Positions 36,351-44,242 of a stretch of 52,702 bases of DNA are shown here, one piece after another. The position numbers and the translations under genes were made by a program. The notes beneath the pieces are model-generated. The model did not search any database. It saw nothing but the letters and a program-made list of their open reading frames with translations, and was not told the DNA's origin. Each line of letters begins with the position of its first letter. Position 1 is the stretch's first letter. The stretch is from Bacteroidia bacterium. Lineage in GTDB: Bacteria > Bacteroidota > Bacteroidia > Flavobacteriales_D > Sanyastnellaceae. The stretch spans positions 1 through 52,702 of the forward strand of contig JAUICJ010000020.1 of assembly GCA_030427925.1 (NCBI GenBank). Reading direction: 5' to 3'.

Positions 36351-37682
36351 TCATCGCCCGTGAATTTTATGTGACAATCCGACTGAATGCGTTATCGAGC
36401 CGAAGTAAGGTGCGTTTTCAAGTGAAGGTTCATGTCCTTCAACATATTGTATTTCAGCCACTAAAGCGATGGGCCAATGGGTGGACAAGGTGCGTGCGCA
36501 TGACAGTGTCATGATGGATACTTTGGTGCTACTCCACGTATTTTCGGGGCCAATGTTTCCCGAATTGCGGTGCGGGATGACCTGTTCGAATTGGGTGCGA
36601 ACGGACCAATGCGTGAAGAATTTGGCCGACCAACCACATGACAAAGTGGAGACGCCATCACCCCAAAAGTGAGCCAGTGGAGTTGCCGAATGTAGCAAGG
36701 GGAGCTGGTACGAGCCGTCCAATCGGATGGAACTCGCCGATCCGGCCCGGGCCCGATGCCATTCCGCCCAAAAAAGGGAATTCGGCCGGTGCCAATTCAC
36801 GTTCAGGATTTCACCCATCCACCGGGGGCTCCCATCGGCACGGAAACAGGCCGCCCAATCCATGGACACGCCGAAGTACCCGCTGAAGGGACCCCGCGAA
36901 AACGCGCCTTGGACCCCTCCCCAATGACGCACGTACCGGGATTCCGATCCGAAGGGGACGCGCGCCATCCGGTACCACAGCACGTCCGTGGACCAGCGTT
37001 CGCTGCCGTGCATTCCCACGCCCACGCGGCTGACGCGTTGCCGGGCGTACAGGGATTCTGCCGTGGCCCCAAGGGGTCCGCGCTCTGAGCCGATGGCCGA
37101 TCCGACCCAACCGCCCGCGTGCCATTTGGCACCCTTCCGTGAAAGCCCCACGAACGGCAAAGGCGCCGCATTTCGGCTCCAAAACGCGCTGCCCCTTCCG
37201 CTCCCTTCGTGCTGGTGATCGAGGCCGGCGCGGAATTCAAGGCGTTCCACTTGGCGCTCCAGCGTTGTCGTTGCGCGCGAGGCATCGAAGCGCAGGGGAG
37301 TTCCGGGCTGGTAGCTGGTCCGGTCGATCCATTTGGCCCGTCCCCAACCGGGCAGGGCAACTGTTCCCGCTTGCAAATCGGACGTCGCATGCGCCCAATA
37401 GGAGGTCAGCGGATCGGCCGCTCCTTGCCGTTCTTGCAACGTACCGCGCACCCGCCACTCCCCGTCGATGACCGCCTCAAACCGCGCGCCGCGGTTGTTC
37501 TCGAACACGGTGCCGTTGGACCCCCCGCCGATCCGAAGGTCCATGAACGGATTCACGAGAACTTCCGCCCCATCCCCAGAAAAGTCCAGCAAATCCCGGT
37601 CCCACCAACGGGTCGAATCGGCTTCTTGGGCGCGAACGCCCGAAAAGCCCACCCACAGCCCCGCCAGGACAAGCCAGCGCAT
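36351..37682 (-). CDS. Unknown outer-membrane beta-barrel protein in the fucose/glycan region
   Basis: A 443-residue protein with a signal peptide (MRWLVLAGLWVGFSGVRAQ). The mature part is rich in Trp, Arg and Gly with alternating amphipathic strands (WRVRGTLQERQG, FFTHWSVRTQFEQVIP), typical of an outer-membrane barrel. It opens with NPFMDLRIGGGSNG and has several short Arg-Gly-Ser segments. I do not recognise the family. It abuts the fcl stop with no gap, and a second porin-like gene (33612-35153) lies beyond the WecA-like gene, so a role in export or anchoring of a fucose-containing glycan is plausible but unproven. Confidence 0.6.
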   Translation of the reverse strand: MRWLVLAGLWVGFSGVRAQEADSTRWWDRDLLDFSGDGAEVLVNPFMDLRIGGGSNGTVFENNRGARFEAVIDGEWRVRGTLQERQGAADPLTSYWAHATSDLQAGTVALPGWGRAKWIDRTSYQPGTPLRFDASRATTTLERQVERLEFRAGLDHQHEGSGRGSAFWSRNAAPLPFVGLSRKGAKWHAGGWVGSAIGSERGPLGATAESLYARQRVSRVGVGMHGSERWSTDVLWYRMARVPFGSESRYVRHWGGVQGAFSRGPFSGYFGVSMDWAACFRADGSPRWMGEILNVNWHRPNSLFWAEWHRARAGSASSIRLDGSYQLPLLHSATPLAHFWGDGVSTLSCGWSAKFFTHWSVRTQFEQVIPHRNSGNIGPENTWSSTKVSIMTLSCARTLSTHWPIALVAEIQYVEGHEPSLENAPYFGSITHSVGLSHKIHGR

Positions 37683-38624
37683 TCAGAACCGGTTGCGCAC
37701 CTCGTTGTACACGGATTCGATGCCTTCCCGCAGTCCGATGCCGGCCTTCCATCCCAATCCATTCACTTTCGAAACGTCCAGCAATTTCCGCGGTGTGCCG
37801 TCCGGCATGTTGGGGTCAAAGCGCAACGTGCCCGTGAACCCCACCACGTCGGCAATCAGTTCGGCCAGTTCCCGAATGCTCAAGTCCTCGCCGGTTCCGA
37901 TGTTCACCCAGCCCGCCTCGTTGAACGTGTCCATCAGGTGCACGCAGGCCGCGGCCAAATCGTCCACGTGCAAGAACTCCCGCTTCGGGCGACCGCTTCC
38001 CCACACTTCCACTTCAGCGGCTCCTTCGGCCTTCGCTGTGTGCATTTTGCGCAACAGGGCCGGCAAGACGTGGCTGTTCTGCAGGTCGTAGTTGTCGCCG
38101 GGACCGTAGAGGTTCGTCGGCATGGCGCTGATGAAGTTGTCGCCGTATTGTTCGCGGTAGGTTTCGCAGAGCTTGATGCCCGCAATTTTCGCGATGGCGT
38201 AAGGTTCGTTCGTCGGTTCGAGCGGCCCCGTCAGCAAGGCGTCTTCGCGCATCGGCTGTTCCGCGTGCTTCGGGTAAATGCAGCTGGATCCGAGGAAGAG
38301 GAGTTTCTGCACCTCGGCTTCGTGCGCGGCGTGGATGATGTTCGCCTCGAGCATGAGGTTTTCGTACAGAAATTGCGCGCGGTAGGTGTTGTTCGCATGG
38401 ATGCCGCCGACTTTTGCGGCTGCGAGGTAGACCAAATCCGGGCGCTCCGCGGCGAAGAATTCCCGCACCGCTCGTTGGTCCAGCAAATCCAATTCCGCCC
38501 GCGTGCGCGTGATGATGTTCCGGTACCCGCGCGCCTCAAGCGCCCGGACGATCGCCGATCCCACCATGCCGCGGTGTCCGGCCACGAAAACGCGGTGTTC
38601 GGGATTGGGAGTGAATGCCTTCAT
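37683..38624 (-). CDS. fcl: GDP-L-fucose synthase
   Basis: A 313-residue short-chain dehydrogenase (epimerase/reductase) making GDP-L-fucose from the 4-keto-6-deoxy intermediate that Gmd produces. It shows [14 protein letters not shown] for NADPH binding, [10 protein letters not shown] with the catalytic Ser/Cys, YAIAK with Tyr and Lys, and [12 protein letters not shown]. It is separated from gmd by 26.6 kb. It lies in a row of envelope-glycan genes and carries its own -7 box, which is formed partly by the stop codon of the ABC permease gene before it. Confidence 0.96.
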   Translation of the reverse strand: MKAFTPNPEHRVFVAGHRGMVGSAIVRALEARGYRNIITRTRAELDLLDQRAVREFFAAERPDLVYLAAAKVGGIHANNTYRAQFLYENLMLEANIIHAAHEAEVQKLLFLGSSCIYPKHAEQPMREDALLTGPLEPTNEPYAIAKIAGIKLCETYREQYGDNFISAMPTNLYGPGDNYDLQNSHVLPALLRKMHTAKAEGAAEVEVWGSGRPKREFLHVDDLAAACVHLMDTFNEAGWVNIGTGEDLSIRELAELIADVVGFTGTLRFDPNMPDGTPRKLLDVSKVNGLGWKAGIGLREGIESVYNEVRNRF

Positions 38625-38628
38625 GCGC

Positions 38629-38636
38629 CAAAATTA
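38629..38636 (-). promoter_or_regulatory. -7 promoter box of fcl, overlapping the upstream stop codon
   Basis: TAATTTTG on the minus strand is an exact TAnnTTTG match and ends four bases before the fcl ATG. Its first three bases are the TAA stop of the ABC permease gene. Confidence 0.55.
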
Positions 38637-39491
38637 CTTCGAAACCGCCGACCGCAGGGCGTCGCCGATCCAGGTGAAACTCAGCACCACGCTCACGATC
38701 AAGGCACCGGGTGCGAGGGCGAGCCACGCGTGTCGGCCCGTGATGAGCGCGTAGTGTTCTTGGACGAGGTTGCCCCAGGAGGGCATCGGGATTTGGGCCC
38801 CCACTCCGAGGAAGCTCAACCCCGCTTCGATGAGGATGGCGGCCGCAAAATTCGCCGCCGCCACCACGATGAGCGGCCCCGCGGCATTCGGCAACATGTG
38901 GCGGAACAAAATGCGCCGCTCCGGCAGGCCCAACGCCCGCGCAGCTTCCACGAAATCCTGCTCGCGCAACGAAAGGAACTGGCCCCGCACCACCCGCGCC
39001 ACATCCACCCACATCGTCAGTCCGATGGCCACAAAGACTTGCCAAAACCCCTTTCCGAACGCGAGCGTGATGGCCAGCACCATCAACAAGGTCGGCAGGG
39101 TCCAAACGACCTGGATGAAGCCGCTCAACACGGCATCGACCCACCCGCCGCGGTATCCCGCCCACGCCCCGATCGTCACGCCGATGAAGAGCGAAATCAG
39201 CACGGCCACCGCCCCGACGCCCAAGCTGATGCCGGCTCCGGCCATGAGGCGGCTCAGGTAATCGCGGCCGTAGCGGTCGGTCCCCAGCCAGTGCGTCATC
39301 TCGGTTCCGTCGGCGCGCACGGAGGTGCTGCCGGGCGTGAGCAGGGCGTGTTCGAGCTGTTGGTCGTTTGCGTAGCGGCTGCCGTCGGGACGGACCCAAG
39401 GGCCGAGGAGGGCGATGAGGGTCCACAGCGCAATCCAAGCTGCTCCGGCGGAAGCCAAGGGGTGTTGACGGATCGCGGAAAGGCCCTTCAT
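38634..39491 (-). CDS. ABC transporter permease, DppC/OppC type, unaccompanied
   Basis: A 285-residue inner-membrane permease. The N-terminal helix is followed by HWLGTDRYGRDYLSRLM, the signature before the transport domain of DppC-type proteins, and the EAARALGLPERRILFRHMLPN coupling loop (EAA motif). Five more helices follow. The usual partners (DppB permease, ATPases, substrate-binding protein) are not adjacent; it stands alone between fcl and a glycosyltransferase gene. The partners may be elsewhere. Confidence 0.9.
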   Translation of the reverse strand: MKGLSAIRQHPLASAGAAWIALWTLIALLGPWVRPDGSRYANDQQLEHALLTPGSTSVRADGTEMTHWLGTDRYGRDYLSRLMAGAGISLGVGAVAVLISLFIGVTIGAWAGYRGGWVDAVLSGFIQVVWTLPTLLMVLAITLAFGKGFWQVFVAIGLTMWVDVARVVRGQFLSLREQDFVEAARALGLPERRILFRHMLPNAAGPLIVVAAANFAAAILIEAGLSFLGVGAQIPMPSWGNLVQEHYALITGRHAWLALAPGALIVSVVLSFTWIGDALRSAVSK

Positions 39492-39516
39492 GTGGGCAAG
39501 TTACGCAAGGGCCGGG

Positions 39517-40542
39517 TCAAATTTGGCGGCCCTTCCACTCCATGGGGCGGAGCATGCGGACGGCGGCCGCCACGATGAGGACGGGGTAGCCGACGGCGAG
39601 CCGCAGGTCGTCTGCAACGGGGTTCCAGGGGAGGTCGAAGGCCCGCGCGGCGTGGTGGGCGTACCAAGTGTCGAGCAGGGTTTTGCCGAGGAACAGGGCG
39701 GCGGCTGCCGGGAGGGGGAGGCCGATGAGGAGCAGGACGTAGCCGGCCACGAGGGCACTGACCGTGCGCGCACCGGCTGAACGGTACTTCCGGGACTTTT
39801 TGCCCCAGCGGGCGCGCTGGTGGATCCAACCGCGCCAGGTGCTCACCGGGTTCGTGGTGGCCCAGGCCGCGGGGCCGGTTGCAGCTGCGGTCCGACCGCC
39901 TTCGGCAGCGAGGGCTTCGAGGGCAAACAGGTCGTCCCCCGAGGCCTCGTCTTCGCGGAGGTCGAGTTCGAGCCAGCGGGTGCGTCGCCAAAGGAGGTTC
40001 GCGCCGGAGCCGTTTTCGGCTTGGCCGCGCCGGGCGGTGGAGAGGGCCCAGCCCATCATGCAGGCGTACTCGAGGGCTTGGACGCGGCTCCAAGGGGCGT
40101 CGGGGTGGGGGGCGAGGCGGACGGGGGCGATGACGGCGTCGACCTTGTCGGAGGCCGCGCCGAGGAGGGCCGCTGCCCAGTCCGGGCCGACGCGGACGTC
40201 GGCGTCGAGCGTGGCGACCCAGCGGGTGGTGGCGGCTTGGAATCCGGCGCGGAGGGCGGATTTTTTGCCGGTGCCGGGGTTGGGGAGGACGCGGGCGCCG
40301 CGCTGCCGGGCGAGTGCGGCGGTGCCGTCGTCGCTGCCGTCGTCGATGACCAGCACGTCGAGTCCGCGGAGGTCGTCGAGCAGGTCGCCGAGGTGCGCCG
40401 CCTCGTTGCGGCAGGGGATGACCACCGTGAGGTCGAGGGCGACCGGCGCAAGCGGGGTGCTGGGCCGGGCCAAATCCCGTCCCCACCGCACCACGCGCAC
40501 GCCGTACAGGGTCAGCCAAAGGGCGGTGAGGAGGAAACTCAT
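39517..40542 (-). CDS. Family 2 glycosyltransferase, membrane-anchored
   Basis: A 341-residue enzyme with an N-terminal helix (MSFLLTALWLTLYGVRVV), a GT2 domain with VVIPCRNEAAHLGDLLDDL, VIDDGSDDGT and DADVRVGPDW (DxD metal site), then QRARWGKKSRKY (the Q/RxxRW region) and about three C-terminal helices. It probably adds a sugar to a lipid-linked glycan at the inner membrane. I set the start at ATG 40542, overlapping the upstream stop by four bases (ATGA); the open frame continues upstream but is only the shadow of the flippase-like gene. Confidence 0.85.
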   Translation of the reverse strand: MSFLLTALWLTLYGVRVVRWGRDLARPSTPLAPVALDLTVVIPCRNEAAHLGDLLDDLRGLDVLVIDDGSDDGTAALARQRGARVLPNPGTGKKSALRAGFQAATTRWVATLDADVRVGPDWAAALLGAASDKVDAVIAPVRLAPHPDAPWSRVQALEYACMMGWALSTARRGQAENGSGANLLWRRTRWLELDLREDEASGDDLFALEALAAEGGRTAAATGPAAWATTNPVSTWRGWIHQRARWGKKSRKYRSAGARTVSALVAGYVLLLIGLPLPAAAALFLGKTLLDTWYAHHAARAFDLPWNPVADDLRLAVGYPVLIVAAAVRMLRPMEWKGRQI

Positions 40543-41351
40543 TTGGCCTTCCCCTGAAGGACCGCCCCGACCGCCGCCGGCACCGCCAAGTTCACGCCCC
40601 AAATCAAAAACGCGGCCACCACCGCCGCCCCCACCGCGCCCCCCTCCGGCCGCAACACCGCCAGCGTCACGGCTTCCCGCACGCCCAGTTCCCCCAAGGC
40701 CGCACTCGGCACCGCGGTGTTCCCGAGGAAAATCAGCGCCACGCTCCGCCACGGCACCGCCAGCCCCATCGCCGCGAACGCCAGCACAAACTGTCCCGAA
40801 AAGACCGCATACCGCGCGGCGCTCAACCCCAACGTTCCGAGGCGCGCCCCCACCGACATCGGCTCCGCATCCGCCCAGCCGAACCGCTTCGGAACCCGCG
40901 GACTCCAAAGCAGGAACGCCCCCAACGCGGCCGCCAGCCCCGCGGCCCACCCCCAGCGCCCCTCGAGCGCCACGCCGCCCGCCGCCACCGTCACGAACAA
41001 CTGCGCCGCCCCCGAAGTCGCGAACGCCCGAGCCGCCGAAGCCCGCCGGTCCGCCGGCGCCGCCGCCACCCGCCCGGCCACCTCCCCGATCCGGTTCGGC
41101 GTCACGAACGCCCAACCGGCCCCGATGAGCACCTCCCTCACCGCCGTCCCCCACGCGAGCCCGCGGTTCAGGAACCGCCATTTGGCCACCTCCACCCCCC
41201 AATTCACGGGCATCAACGCCAGCACGCCCCCCACCGCGGCCCACCTCGGCTCCGGCCACTCCACGGCCCAAACCTCATGCCGCCACACCTCCCACGCCAC
41301 CCAACCGAGCGCGAGCAGTGAAATCCCGATGGAAAGCAGCCGCCGATTCAT
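40539..41351 (-). CDS. Flippase-like YbhN/lysylphosphatidylglycerol synthase TM-domain protein
   Basis: A 270-residue inner-membrane protein with about seven helices. Its conserved points are NWGVEVAKWRFLN and WAFVTPNRIGEVAGR, which match the YbhN/UPF0104 flippase-like family. The last helices carry FLGNTAVPSAALGELGVREAVTL, also typical. Members are linked to lipid or polyprenyl-linked sugar movement. It is coupled to the glycosyltransferase gene by an ATGA overlap, which fits a lipid-linked sugar job. Divergent from ruvC with only 25 bases between the start codons. Confidence 0.78.
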   Translation of the reverse strand: MNRRLLSIGISLLALGWVAWEVWRHEVWAVEWPEPRWAAVGGVLALMPVNWGVEVAKWRFLNRGLAWGTAVREVLIGAGWAFVTPNRIGEVAGRVAAAPADRRASAARAFATSGAAQLFVTVAAGGVALEGRWGWAAGLAAALGAFLLWSPRVPKRFGWADAEPMSVGARLGTLGLSAARYAVFSGQFVLAFAAMGLAVPWRSVALIFLGNTAVPSAALGELGVREAVTLAVLRPEGGAVGAAVVAAFLIWGVNLAVPAAVGAVLQGKAK

Positions 41352-41356
41352 GCTCC

Positions 41357-41364
41357 CAAATGTA
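41357..41364 (-). promoter_or_regulatory. -7 promoter box of the flippase-like gene
   Basis: TACATTTG on the minus strand is an exact TAnnTTTG match ending five bases before the ATG. It overlaps the divergent ruvC -7 box by two bases. A TTG lies 23 bases upstream, inside ruvC. Confidence 0.6.
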
Positions 41365-41370
41365 CCTTAG
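41363..41370 (+). promoter_or_regulatory. -7 promoter box of ruvC
   Basis: TACCTTAG has one mismatch to TAnnTTTG and ends six bases before the ATG. It is back-to-back with the box of the flippase-like gene, so the two promoters cannot both hold polymerase at once. Confidence 0.5.
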
Positions 41371-41376
41371 CCGAGC

Positions 41377-41940
41377 ATGTCCCCCCCCAAAGAGCAGATC
41401 ATCCTCGGCATCGACCCCGGCACCACCATCATGGGGTACGGCGTCATCCGCGTGGTCGGCAAGCAGCAGGAACTTTTGGAAATGGGTGCGCTGCACTTGT
41501 CGAAGTACAAGGACCACGCGGTGAAGTTGAAGCGGATTTTCGATCGGGTGGTGGCGTTGATCGAGACGCACCATCCGGATCATTTGGCGGTGGAGGCGCC
41601 GTTCTTCGGGAAGAACGTTCAGTCGATGTTGAAGTTGGGGCGGGCGCAGGGCGTGGCGTTGGCGGCGGCGTTGTCGCGGGACGTGCCCATTGCGGAGTAT
41701 GCGCCGCGGCGGGTGAAGCAGAGCATCACGGGGTCGGGCGCGGCGAGCAAGGAGCAGGTGGCGGCGATGGTGGCGCGGACGTTGAAGATTCCGGAGGCTT
41801 CGATGCCGAAGGAGCTCGATGCGACGGACGGGGTGGCGGTGGCGTTGTGCCACGCGTTTCAGCTCGCTACGCCGCGCATGCAGACGGGCCACAGCGGGTG
41901 GAAGGCCTTCATCGCCGACAACCCGGATCGGGTGCGTTGA
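41377..41940 (+). CDS. ruvC: Crossover junction endodeoxyribonuclease RuvC
   Basis: A 187-residue RNase H-fold nuclease resolving Holliday junctions with RuvAB. The acidic residues sit in [14 protein letters not shown] (first Asp), [11 protein letters not shown] (Glu) and [14 protein letters not shown] (Asp pair). The segment [18 protein letters not shown] is also typical. It is a single gene with its own -7 box and a terminator downstream. ruvA and ruvB are not in the window. Confidence 0.96.
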   Translation: MSPPKEQIILGIDPGTTIMGYGVIRVVGKQQELLEMGALHLSKYKDHAVKLKRIFDRVVALIETHHPDHLAVEAPFFGKNVQSMLKLGRAQGVALAAALSRDVPIAEYAPRRVKQSITGSGAASKEQVAAMVARTLKIPEASMPKELDATDGVAVALCHAFQLATPRMQTGHSGWKAFIADNPDRVR

Positions 41941-41991
41941 AATTTTTTTCACCGAAGCGTAACCTTCGCGGAGTTGGCCTCGTTAAAGACC

Positions 41992-42009
41992 TTGAAGCTT
42001 CGGCTTCAA
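41992..42009. repeat. UUCG tetraloop hairpin downstream of ruvC
   Basis: TTGAAGC / TTCG / GCTTCAA forms a perfect seven-base-pair stem with the very stable UUCG loop, in the 126-base gap between ruvC and ddl, 32 bases before the terminator. It could protect the ruvC mRNA 3' end. Confidence 0.45.
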
Positions 42010-42040
42010 TAACAGTTTACTTGTTTTCATTCAACTGGGG

Positions 42041-42074
42041 AGGGCTGTCCAACGGGGCGGCCCTTCTTATTTTT
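42041..42074 (+). terminator. Terminator between ruvC and the convergent ddl gene
   Basis: AGGGCTGTCC pairs with GGGCGGCCCT (two G-T pairs) around an AACG loop, followed by a T-rich run. The ddl stop codon lies just inside it. Confidence 0.75.
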
Positions 42075-43065
42075 TGGCCAAACCCACCGTCGCCTCGACC
42101 ACCCGAGTCAGGATGTCTTGCTTGCTCAGGCCGATGGCCGCCCCCTGTTGCGGAACGATGCTCGCCGCCGAAAACCCCGGCACCGTGTTGATCTCGATGA
42201 TCCGCGGAATGCCGTCCATCAAGATCATGTCCACCCGCGCCATGCCCGCGCAGTCCAAATCCCGATACACCGCCACCGCCAGTTCCTGCAGTTGTTCGGT
42301 CGTTTCCGCGGGCAAATCGGCGGGGGTGATTTCGTCCGAAGCACCTTCGTACTTCGCGGCGTAATCGAAAAACGCGTTGTGCGAAATGATTTCGGTGATG
42401 GGCAAAGCCATGACGCCGCCTGCGCCATCGGGCAACACGCCGACGGTGAATTCACGTCCGTCTAAAAAGCCTTCCACGAGCACCGACGACGATTCAGCCG
42501 CCAAGGCGGCCCGGATGGCGGCCCGGAGCTCTTCCACGCGGTCCACCCGGTGCACCCCAACGCTCGATCCGGCTTCGTTGGGCTTCACGAAGCACGGCAA
42601 GTCGATGCCCACCAGCAGCAATTCCAAATCCAATCCTTCCACATCCGCCCCTTTCGGAATCTCCTTCGAGGGCGCCACGGGGTGGCCCTTCGCTCGGAGC
42701 AAACCAGTGGTCCATCCCTTGTGAAAGGTGAGGGCCATGTTGCGGGCGTTGCCGGTGGTGTGCGGAATGCCGAGCAGCTCGAAGTAGCCCTGCAGGCGCC
42801 CGTCTTCCCCCGGCGTGCCGTGAACGATGATGAACACCCCATCGAAGGGCGGAAGCCCGGGCACGGTGAATTTTTCGCGGCTGACGGCGCGGCGTTCGCC
42901 CGCGACTTCGGCCCACCACCCGTCGGCGTCGATGTGGATCAACGTCGGCTCGTACCGCTCCCGGTCGAGGTGTTCCATGACGTTGGCAGCGGACTTCCGC
43001 GAAACGGCGGCCTCGGCGGAGTATCCCCCGCACACCACGGCCAAACGAAGCTTGGGCGCATTCAT
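42067..43065 (-). CDS. ddl: D-alanine--D-alanine ligase
   Basis: A 332-residue ATP-grasp enzyme joining two D-alanines for the peptidoglycan precursor. The N terminus has VVCGGYSAEAAVSRKSA; FDGVFIIVHGTPGEDGRLQGYFELL is the family core; FVKPNEAGSSVGVHRV, EGFLDGREFTVGVL, ARVDMIL and IIEINTVPGFS follow. It lies nine bases after purK on the same strand, so the two are probably co-transcribed although they belong to different pathways. Confidence 0.96.
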   Translation of the reverse strand: MNAPKLRLAVVCGGYSAEAAVSRKSAANVMEHLDRERYEPTLIHIDADGWWAEVAGERRAVSREKFTVPGLPPFDGVFIIVHGTPGEDGRLQGYFELLGIPHTTGNARNMALTFHKGWTTGLLRAKGHPVAPSKEIPKGADVEGLDLELLLVGIDLPCFVKPNEAGSSVGVHRVDRVEELRAAIRAALAAESSSVLVEGFLDGREFTVGVLPDGAGGVMALPITEIISHNAFFDYAAKYEGASDEITPADLPAETTEQLQELAVAVYRDLDCAGMARVDMILMDGIPRIIEINTVPGFSAASIVPQQGAAIGLSKQDILTRVVEATVGLAKK

Positions 43066-43074
43066 CTCAGGGCG

Positions 43075-44211
43075 TCAAGATACGCGGGTTCCGTCCACGC
43101 GCAAGGCGTCCCGCAGCTCGAGCACCCGGGCTTTCACGGCTTCGACCGTCGCGCCGGTCACCGTGACGTGGCCCATTTTCCGAAACGGTTTGACGGCGGT
43201 TTTTCCGTAGATGTGGGCGTAAACGCCGGGCAAGCCAAGGGCCGCGCCCAGGCCGGTGTAGACGGGGCTGCCGTGCGCATCCGCGGCCCCCACGAGGTTG
43301 AGCATCGCGCCGGCGCTGCGGGCCGAAGCGTCGCCGAGGGGCAAGTCGAGGATGGCCCGGAGGTGCTGCTGGAATTGGGACGTGTGGTTCGCCTCGATGG
43401 TGTGGTGGCCGCTGTTGTGGGTGCGCGGCGCGAGTTCGTTGACCCAAAGGGCGCCCTCCTGGTCGAGGAACAGTTCCACCGCGAGCAAGCCCGTGAATCC
43501 CATGGCGTCGGCCACGCGCAGGGCGAGGGCTTCGGCTTCTTTCGCCGTTTCGGGGCTCACGTCGGCGGGGGCGATGAGGTAGTCCACGAGGTTCGCCACC
43601 GGGTCGAAGACCGCTTCGACCACGGGGAAGGTCGCCGTGGCGCCCGACGGGTTGCGGGCCACGATGACGCTCAGTTCCTTCGCGATGTTCACGGGTTGCT
43701 CCAGCACGCACGGGGCGTCGAACCCCGCGTCGTCTGGGGTGCGCAGGATGGCGACTCCTTTGCCGTCGTAGCCGCCCTTGCGCAGTTTTTGGACTACGGG
43801 GAAGGCGGTCGGCGGAGCGTCGCTCAGGGTGAACGGGGCGGAAGGGATGCCGTGCGCGGCGAAGAACTGCTTTTGCAGCCCCTTGTCTTGGATGGTGGCG
43901 AGGTGTTCCGGGTCGGGGTGCACTTCCACGCCGGCCGCTTTGAGGCGCCGGAGGCCGTCCACGCTGACGTGCTCGATTTCGATGGTGATGACGTCGAGTT
44001 CCTTGCCAAATTCAAACACCGCATCCGCATCCTGCAGGTCGCCCTGCACGAACCGGTGGGTCAAGTGCCGGCAGGGCGCGTCGGCCGCGGGGTCCATCAC
44101 CTCAACCCGCAGGTCCCAATCGGCCGCCGCTTGGATCATCATCCGTCCCAACTGTCCGCCACCGAGGACGCCCACGCGCAGTTCCGCGCCAAAAGCCACA
44201 TCGTTTCGCAT
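43075..44211 (-). CDS. purK: 5-(carboxyamino)imidazole ribonucleotide synthase
   Basis: A 378-residue ATP-grasp enzyme that carboxylates AIR with bicarbonate and ATP in purine synthesis. The N-terminal VGVLGGGQLGRMMIQAA, the ATP-grasp segments (KLRKGGYDGKGVAIL) and the C-terminal NELAPRTHNSGHHTIEA are diagnostic. I set the start at ATG 44211; the frame is open 17 codons upstream but overlaps the divergent mscS start. purE is not adjacent. Confidence 0.95.
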   Translation of the reverse strand: MRNDVAFGAELRVGVLGGGQLGRMMIQAAADWDLRVEVMDPAADAPCRHLTHRFVQGDLQDADAVFEFGKELDVITIEIEHVSVDGLRRLKAAGVEVHPDPEHLATIQDKGLQKQFFAAHGIPSAPFTLSDAPPTAFPVVQKLRKGGYDGKGVAILRTPDDAGFDAPCVLEQPVNIAKELSVIVARNPSGATATFPVVEAVFDPVANLVDYLIAPADVSPETAKEAEALALRVADAMGFTGLLAVELFLDQEGALWVNELAPRTHNSGHHTIEANHTSQFQQHLRAILDLPLGDASARSAGAMLNLVGAADAHGSPVYTGLGAALGLPGVYAHIYGKTAVKPFRKMGHVTVTGATVEAVKARVLELRDALRVDGTRVS

Positions 44212-44215
44212 GCCG

Positions 44216-44223
44216 CAAAGGTA
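44216..44223 (-). promoter_or_regulatory. -7 promoter box of purK-ddl
   Basis: TACCTTTG on the minus strand is an exact TAnnTTTG match ending four bases before the purK ATG, in a divergent gap of only 31 bases shared with mscS. Confidence 0.6.
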
Positions 44224-44230
44224 TTCTTGC

Positions 44231-44238
44231 GAAGTTTG
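44231..44238 (+). promoter_or_regulatory. -7 promoter box of mscS
   Basis: GAAGTTTG has one mismatch to TAnnTTTG (G for the first T) and ends four bases before the ATG. It lies seven bases from the purK box in the opposite direction. Confidence 0.45.
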
Positions 44239-44242
44239 CGGC

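Noticed and set aside
37209-39578. Long plus-strand open frame across fcl and the ABC permease genes
   Set aside because: Low-complexity His/Arg/Gln-rich translation without motifs; it is antisense to three well-supported genes.
40543-41271. N-terminal extension of the glycosyltransferase
   Set aside because: It reads Gly/Arg-rich nonsense in a shifted frame of the flippase-like gene; the ATGA overlap at 40542 gives a normal start with a membrane helix.
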